Source: an uncultured Dehalococcoidia bacterium
Lineage (GTDB): Bacteria; Chloroflexota; Dehalococcoidia; Lucifugimonadales; CATOSD01
Length of the DNA: 64,000 nucleotides
Assembly: GCA_951812395.1 (NCBI GenBank)
Contig: CATOSD010000001.1
Coordinates: forward strand, 1,147,108 to 1,211,107
Reading direction: 5' to 3'
Numbering within the stretch: position 1 is the stretch's first letter; every line of letters begins with the position of its first letter. A program made the position numbers and the translations under genes. Of the stretch, positions 61,312 through 64,000 are shown one piece after another. The notes under the pieces are model-generated. The model was given only the letters and a program-made list of their open reading frames with translations. It did not search any database and was not told the DNA's origin.

Positions 61312-63175
61312 CCCAAATCCACCGCCTAACCGCGGCGGGGGGGGGGGTGTGGTGGGTTGGCGAGGGTGAATGTGCGTTTTGGGGCCGGTCAGTTGGCGTG
61401 GGGAAGGTCGATGCGACGGTCTGGGGGCGTGAGGCGGTTCCTGAGAGGGTAGTTGGAGGGTTTTGGGCGAGTTTCGGACACGGCGAAGCCGACGACTTCG
61501 GTTCAGTCGCCTCGAGTGTGGGTGGATTCCTAAGGAGAATCAGGCCCGGAGCGGCGTGTTTGCCAGAGCGTGTATCCTGCGTTGCGCACTCACGAGCAGG
61601 TCATGGGTTGGGTGTCCTCTCGCGAGACGGATGATGAGCCTCCTTGCGTGTCTGACCACTCGCCCCGCAACGCAGATTACGCCGAAGCGCACCGCCTTCA
61701 GACGCTTGCTCACCCACTCTTCCCCCAACACCAGCCGCTTCATCGCTGAGTTCAGATTGAACGCCAACACCACAATCGCCCACCACGCCGCGTTCGACCC
61801 GAACTTCCCCGACGGCAGCCTGCCCCCCGCAAGATCCTCCTTCAGCACCGAATGGACCTCCTCCCCTTTGCCGCACCTCTGCCTGTACCACCGGACCAAC
61901 TCATCCCCAGGCAGCTCTCGGTTCGTCACCATCCCTGTCACTTTGTACAATTTGCCATCCCCCATCTCCATAATGGGAACCGATAGCTTCTCCCCATCCA
62001 TGTCGAACAGCGGCGGGTTCGGCATACGCTCCCTTATCGCGATGAACCTGTAGTCGGGACTGTTCTTGCTGTATCCCGTCCAACTGGTCACGTAGCACAC
62101 CTCGGCGTACTGCTGTCTTGTGGCCTCTCGTTGCTCACCCTCTGTCCTGTACAGGTCGTGCCATCCTTCCTCCTCTACCTCACTCACCGCCGCCCTGAAC
62201 TCGGCCATCACGTTCACTCCCACACAGAACTCGATCACTCCGAACCGCTCATCCCTTCCCTCGGCGCAGTACTTCAATAGCTCCTTCTGGTAGCCTGCCG
62301 AGTCAGACCTCATCATCACCTTGCTCACCCCGGACGGCAAACACTCCAGCGACTCCTTCAACACCCTGAGCTGTTCGTAGCCCGCGTTCACGTTGCCGTC
62401 TCTGAACTCGGAGTGCACCACAAGGTCCGCCTCATACCAGTAGGTGGTCAACGGCTGGTACGCCTTGTGCTTTTTGTAGCAGAAGCACGCCTGCCGCTTG
62501 TGCGTCCCTATCAGCGTGGCGTCCATGTCCAATGTCGCTTCGGTGTGTCCTGAATGGCCTCCCGCGAACCTCACCAGGTCCGCGTTGACCTTCCCAAGCC
62601 CTCTCAGCGCGTCGTTGGCCGCCGGTATGAACGCCTTGCGAGACCGTCTCCTGGCCTCCTCAGCCTCGTCGTGGAAACGGTCCAGATACCTGAACACCGC
62701 CGTGGGCGACGGCACAGTGCGGCTACGCTCCTTACGCCACCTTCTGAGCTGCGCCCTGCGCTCTGCCCGCCGCACCCCGTGAGTCTCCGCGGTGAGCAGC
62801 GCCCTGCCCAGCCCCTCGTCCTTCTCCAGCAGCCGCAGGTCATCCACCGACTCACCACCGGCCAGATTGAGCATCACAAGCGCCGTCACATTCTGGGCGT
62901 CCGTCCACCCCTGTGTGCCCTCTCTCACTCCCACGTGACGGCGCACCGACTGCCCCAGTCGGGCAACAAACGCCAAGTCCAGGTATGCCGGCAACCCCGA
63001 CAACGCCGTCATACCAGTAGACTCGGTCTCCTCTGCGTAGTGGAAAGGAAGCGTTGCTTGCTGCATAATAGTCGCACCTCGTTGGTGATGGGTTGTTGTT
63101 GATAACTACCATCATAGCCAGCTTTACAGCCGGCTCCAACGAGGCCTTCCTTTGCAATTAGGCGGTGGATCTGGG
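61312..63175 (-). mobile_element. Intact IS1380-family insertion sequence (copy C, 1864 bp)
   Basis: The ends CCCAAATCCACCGCCTAA (61312-61329) and TTAGGCGGTGGATCTGGG (63158-63175) are inverted repeats with one mismatch. A single full-length transposase gene lies between. A poly-G run of about 12 bases occurs near 61335. The copy at 44178-45250 is a decayed relative. Confidence 0.88.
61540..63066 (-). CDS. IS1380-family transposase (copy C)
   Basis: The 508-aa protein starts at ATG 63066 and is unbroken. Motifs include EATLDMDATLIGTHKRQA with an Asp of the DDE site, MRSDSAGYQKELLKYCAEG, the RQRCGKGEEVHSVLKEDLAG region and GKFGSNAAWWAIVVLAFNLN. These are the IS1380 landmarks. It should be active. 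Confidence 0.92.
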   Translation of the reverse strand: MQQATLPFHYAEETESTGMTALSGLPAYLDLAFVARLGQSVRRHVGVREGTQGWTDAQNVTALVMLNLAGGESVDDLRLLEKDEGLGRALLTAETHGVRRAERRAQLRRWRKERSRTVPSPTAVFRYLDRFHDEAEEARRRSRKAFIPAANDALRGLGKVNADLVRFAGGHSGHTEATLDMDATLIGTHKRQACFCYKKHKAYQPLTTYWYEADLVVHSEFRDGNVNAGYEQLRVLKESLECLPSGVSKVMMRSDSAGYQKELLKYCAEGRDERFGVIEFCVGVNVMAEFRAAVSEVEEEGWHDLYRTEGEQREATRQQYAEVCYVTSWTGYSKNSPDYRFIAIRERMPNPPLFDMDGEKLSVPIMEMGDGKLYKVTGMVTNRELPGDELVRWYRQRCGKGEEVHSVLKEDLAGGRLPSGKFGSNAAWWAIVVLAFNLNSAMKRLVLGEEWVSKRLKAVRFGVICVAGRVVRHARRLIIRLARGHPTHDLLVSAQRRIHALANTPLRA

Positions 63176-63187
63176 GAATGGGGGAAG

Positions 63188-63291
63188 CTGTCTCAGATTA
63201 TCAGGCAGAAAACACGCGGAGACGCCGGACCCCCGGGTTTCCGCCTGCGGGGGAAGGACGATTTACTGCGCACCTAGTAATTTGAGACATG
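63188..63291. repeat. Short inverted-repeat element D (104 bp)
   Basis: CTGTCTCAGATTATCAGG (left) and CCTAGTAATTTGAGACATG (right) are inverted repeats with a few mismatches. The 60-bp core (cggacccccgggtttccgcc...) has no coding capacity. It is the smallest member of the repeat family seen at four places, and lies 13 bases from the end of IS1380 copy C. Confidence 0.6.
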
Positions 63292-63386
63292 CTCGCGCGG
63301 GGCGTGAGGGTGCCCCCCATTAGCGCATAATGTAGAATGAGGCCGGCAAGCGCGGAGATTAGCCAAGATCGAGAGCGTACGGCAAG

Positions 63387-64000
63387 GTGACCGATCCAAT
63401 CACAAAGGCAACCCTCGGCGTACGGAGGGTCGACCTCCAGGATATGATGCCGGAGACGGCGGAGTTGCCCGGCCAGTTCCACAACTTCCAGCAGACCAAG
63501 GACGGTCCGCTCGACAACGAGGAGCTGGCGGAGGGCAGCTTTCCGGGCAACACCGCGGAGTACTATCGTGAGGCGGGACGAATCTCGGGCCACGTGCGCG
63601 AATTCGTCAGGCCGGCTGAGTCGGTCCCGTTTCCACCTGGCGCCGACATCGTGGTATGCACGACGGTCCATATGTTCGACGCGCCGGGGTCGGTGTCGAA
63701 CTGGATATCCAACGTGTTCCTCAAGCAGTTCGAGGAGCAGGTGGGGCGCGACCTGCCGCATGAACATCGCATAGCCGAGATCGAGAGACTCGAGCCGCAG
63801 GGGTTCTACGATGAGACTGCCGCCCTCAGGGTGCTGTACGACGTCACGGGCGATCAGGTTTCGTCCACCATCGTGGATTTTCGCATAGGGCGCCTGCTCG
63901 GCGTCGCGTTCGTGCTCACGCTCGGCGACGACGAAAGGCTGGCGCTGGCCGTGCAGGCGGCCCTGATCCTGGAGCGCAAGATGGTGGCTCATGTTCTCGG
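63387..64000 (+). CDS. Unknown protein, 3' end beyond the window
   Basis: An open frame begins at GTG 63387 (TDPITKATLGVRRVDLQDMM) or at one of two ATGs near 63444 and runs to the right edge without a stop, at least 204 codons. The sequence has HNFQQTKDGPLDNEELAEGS, PGADIVVCTTVHMFDAPGSV and a closing LGDDERLALAVQAALILERK. No domain is recognised. Codon use and GC content match the core genes. The minus-strand frames across it are shadows. Confidence 0.6.
   Translation, partial: MTDPITKATLGVRRVDLQDMMPETAELPGQFHNFQQTKDGPLDNEELAEGSFPGNTAEYYREAGRISGHVREFVRPAESVPFPPGADIVVCTTVHMFDAPGSVSNWISNVFLKQFEEQVGRDLPHEHRIAEIERLEPQGFYDETAALRVLYDVTGDQVSSTIVDFRIGRLLGVAFVLTLGDDERLALAVQAALILERKMVAHVL

Noticed and set aside
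61330..61345. Poly-G run in IS1380 copy C as a regulatory tract
   Set aside because: It lies in the 3' non-coding end of the transposon; length is likely unreliable in sequencing.

Overview
The window looks like a chromosome segment from a GC-rich, free-living or host-associated bacterium. The best guess is a member of the Chloroflexota in the SAR202/Dehalococcoidia neighbourhood. The argument is indirect. It rests on two luciferase-like flavin monooxygenases, an enolase-superfamily (mandelate-racemase type) protein, a MoxR/DUF58/VWA operon next to ftsH and an htrA-like protease, a DUF3179 protein, sortilin-like propellers and many transposon relics. No rRNA or marker protein fixes the taxonomy.

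Layout. (1) 1-5.9 kb is conserved core: the 3' end of ftsH, an S1C (HtrA-like) membrane protease, then a tight moxR-DUF58-VWA-VWA operon. (2) 5.9-18.1 kb is a type I restriction-modification locus, hsdM...hsdS...hsdR. It is interleaved with a Phd/VapC pair, two HigB/HigA pairs, DUF2442/DUF4160 small genes, a DUF2806 protein and a DUF6978/DUF1828 pair. Degenerate copies of the 3' tail of hsdM recur after successive modules, and a copy of the 5' end of hsdR precedes the last module. This suggests that cargo was captured stepwise beside the restriction genes. (3) 18.5-19.7 kb encodes a protein with four tandem XRE helix-turn-helix repeats, now broken by single-base shifts. (4) 20-28.2 kb is a graveyard of mobile elements (an IS110 nested inside another transposase gene, IS66, IS5 and IS630 relics, a serine recombinase, a NYN-domain relic). 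(5) 28.4-39.96 kb is a metabolic block: an amidohydrolase on the plus strand, and on the minus strand a gene set from a consensus promoter at 39.95 kb. That set is a peptide-type solute-binding protein, two permeases, a very unusual permease/FG-GAP/UnbV fusion, a split D-glutamate cyclase pair (DUF1445 + DUF4392) and an enolase-superfamily enzyme. (6) 40-46 kb holds IS1380 and IS5 elements around a TPR lipoprotein. (7) 46.2-54.9 kb holds a sortilin-like propeller protein, a 670-bp inverted-repeat element, a nitrilase-family amidase, a PQQ-type propeller membrane protein, and a relic zone. In that zone remnants of the VWA gene 3' end and the hsdM 3' end recur in the same order as at 5.6-8.3 kb, followed by a dead MNT/HEPN pair. 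(8) 55-57.2 kb has tRNA-Glu(CUC) and tRNA-Gln(CUG) with a good promoter, then two flavin monooxygenases. (9) 57.3-64 kb has a second identical IS5 copy, a DUF3179 lipoprotein gene with an in-frame TGA at a CxxC cysteine and a SECIS-like hairpin (candidate selenoprotein), an alpha/beta hydrolase, an intact IS1380, two small inverted-repeat elements and a partial unknown gene.

Single-base frameshifts, several at or near short homopolymer or GC-rich runs, affect hsdM, hsdR, the DUF4160 gene and the multi-HTH gene. Some may be residual assembly errors rather than true decay, so the activity of the restriction system cannot be judged from this sequence alone.
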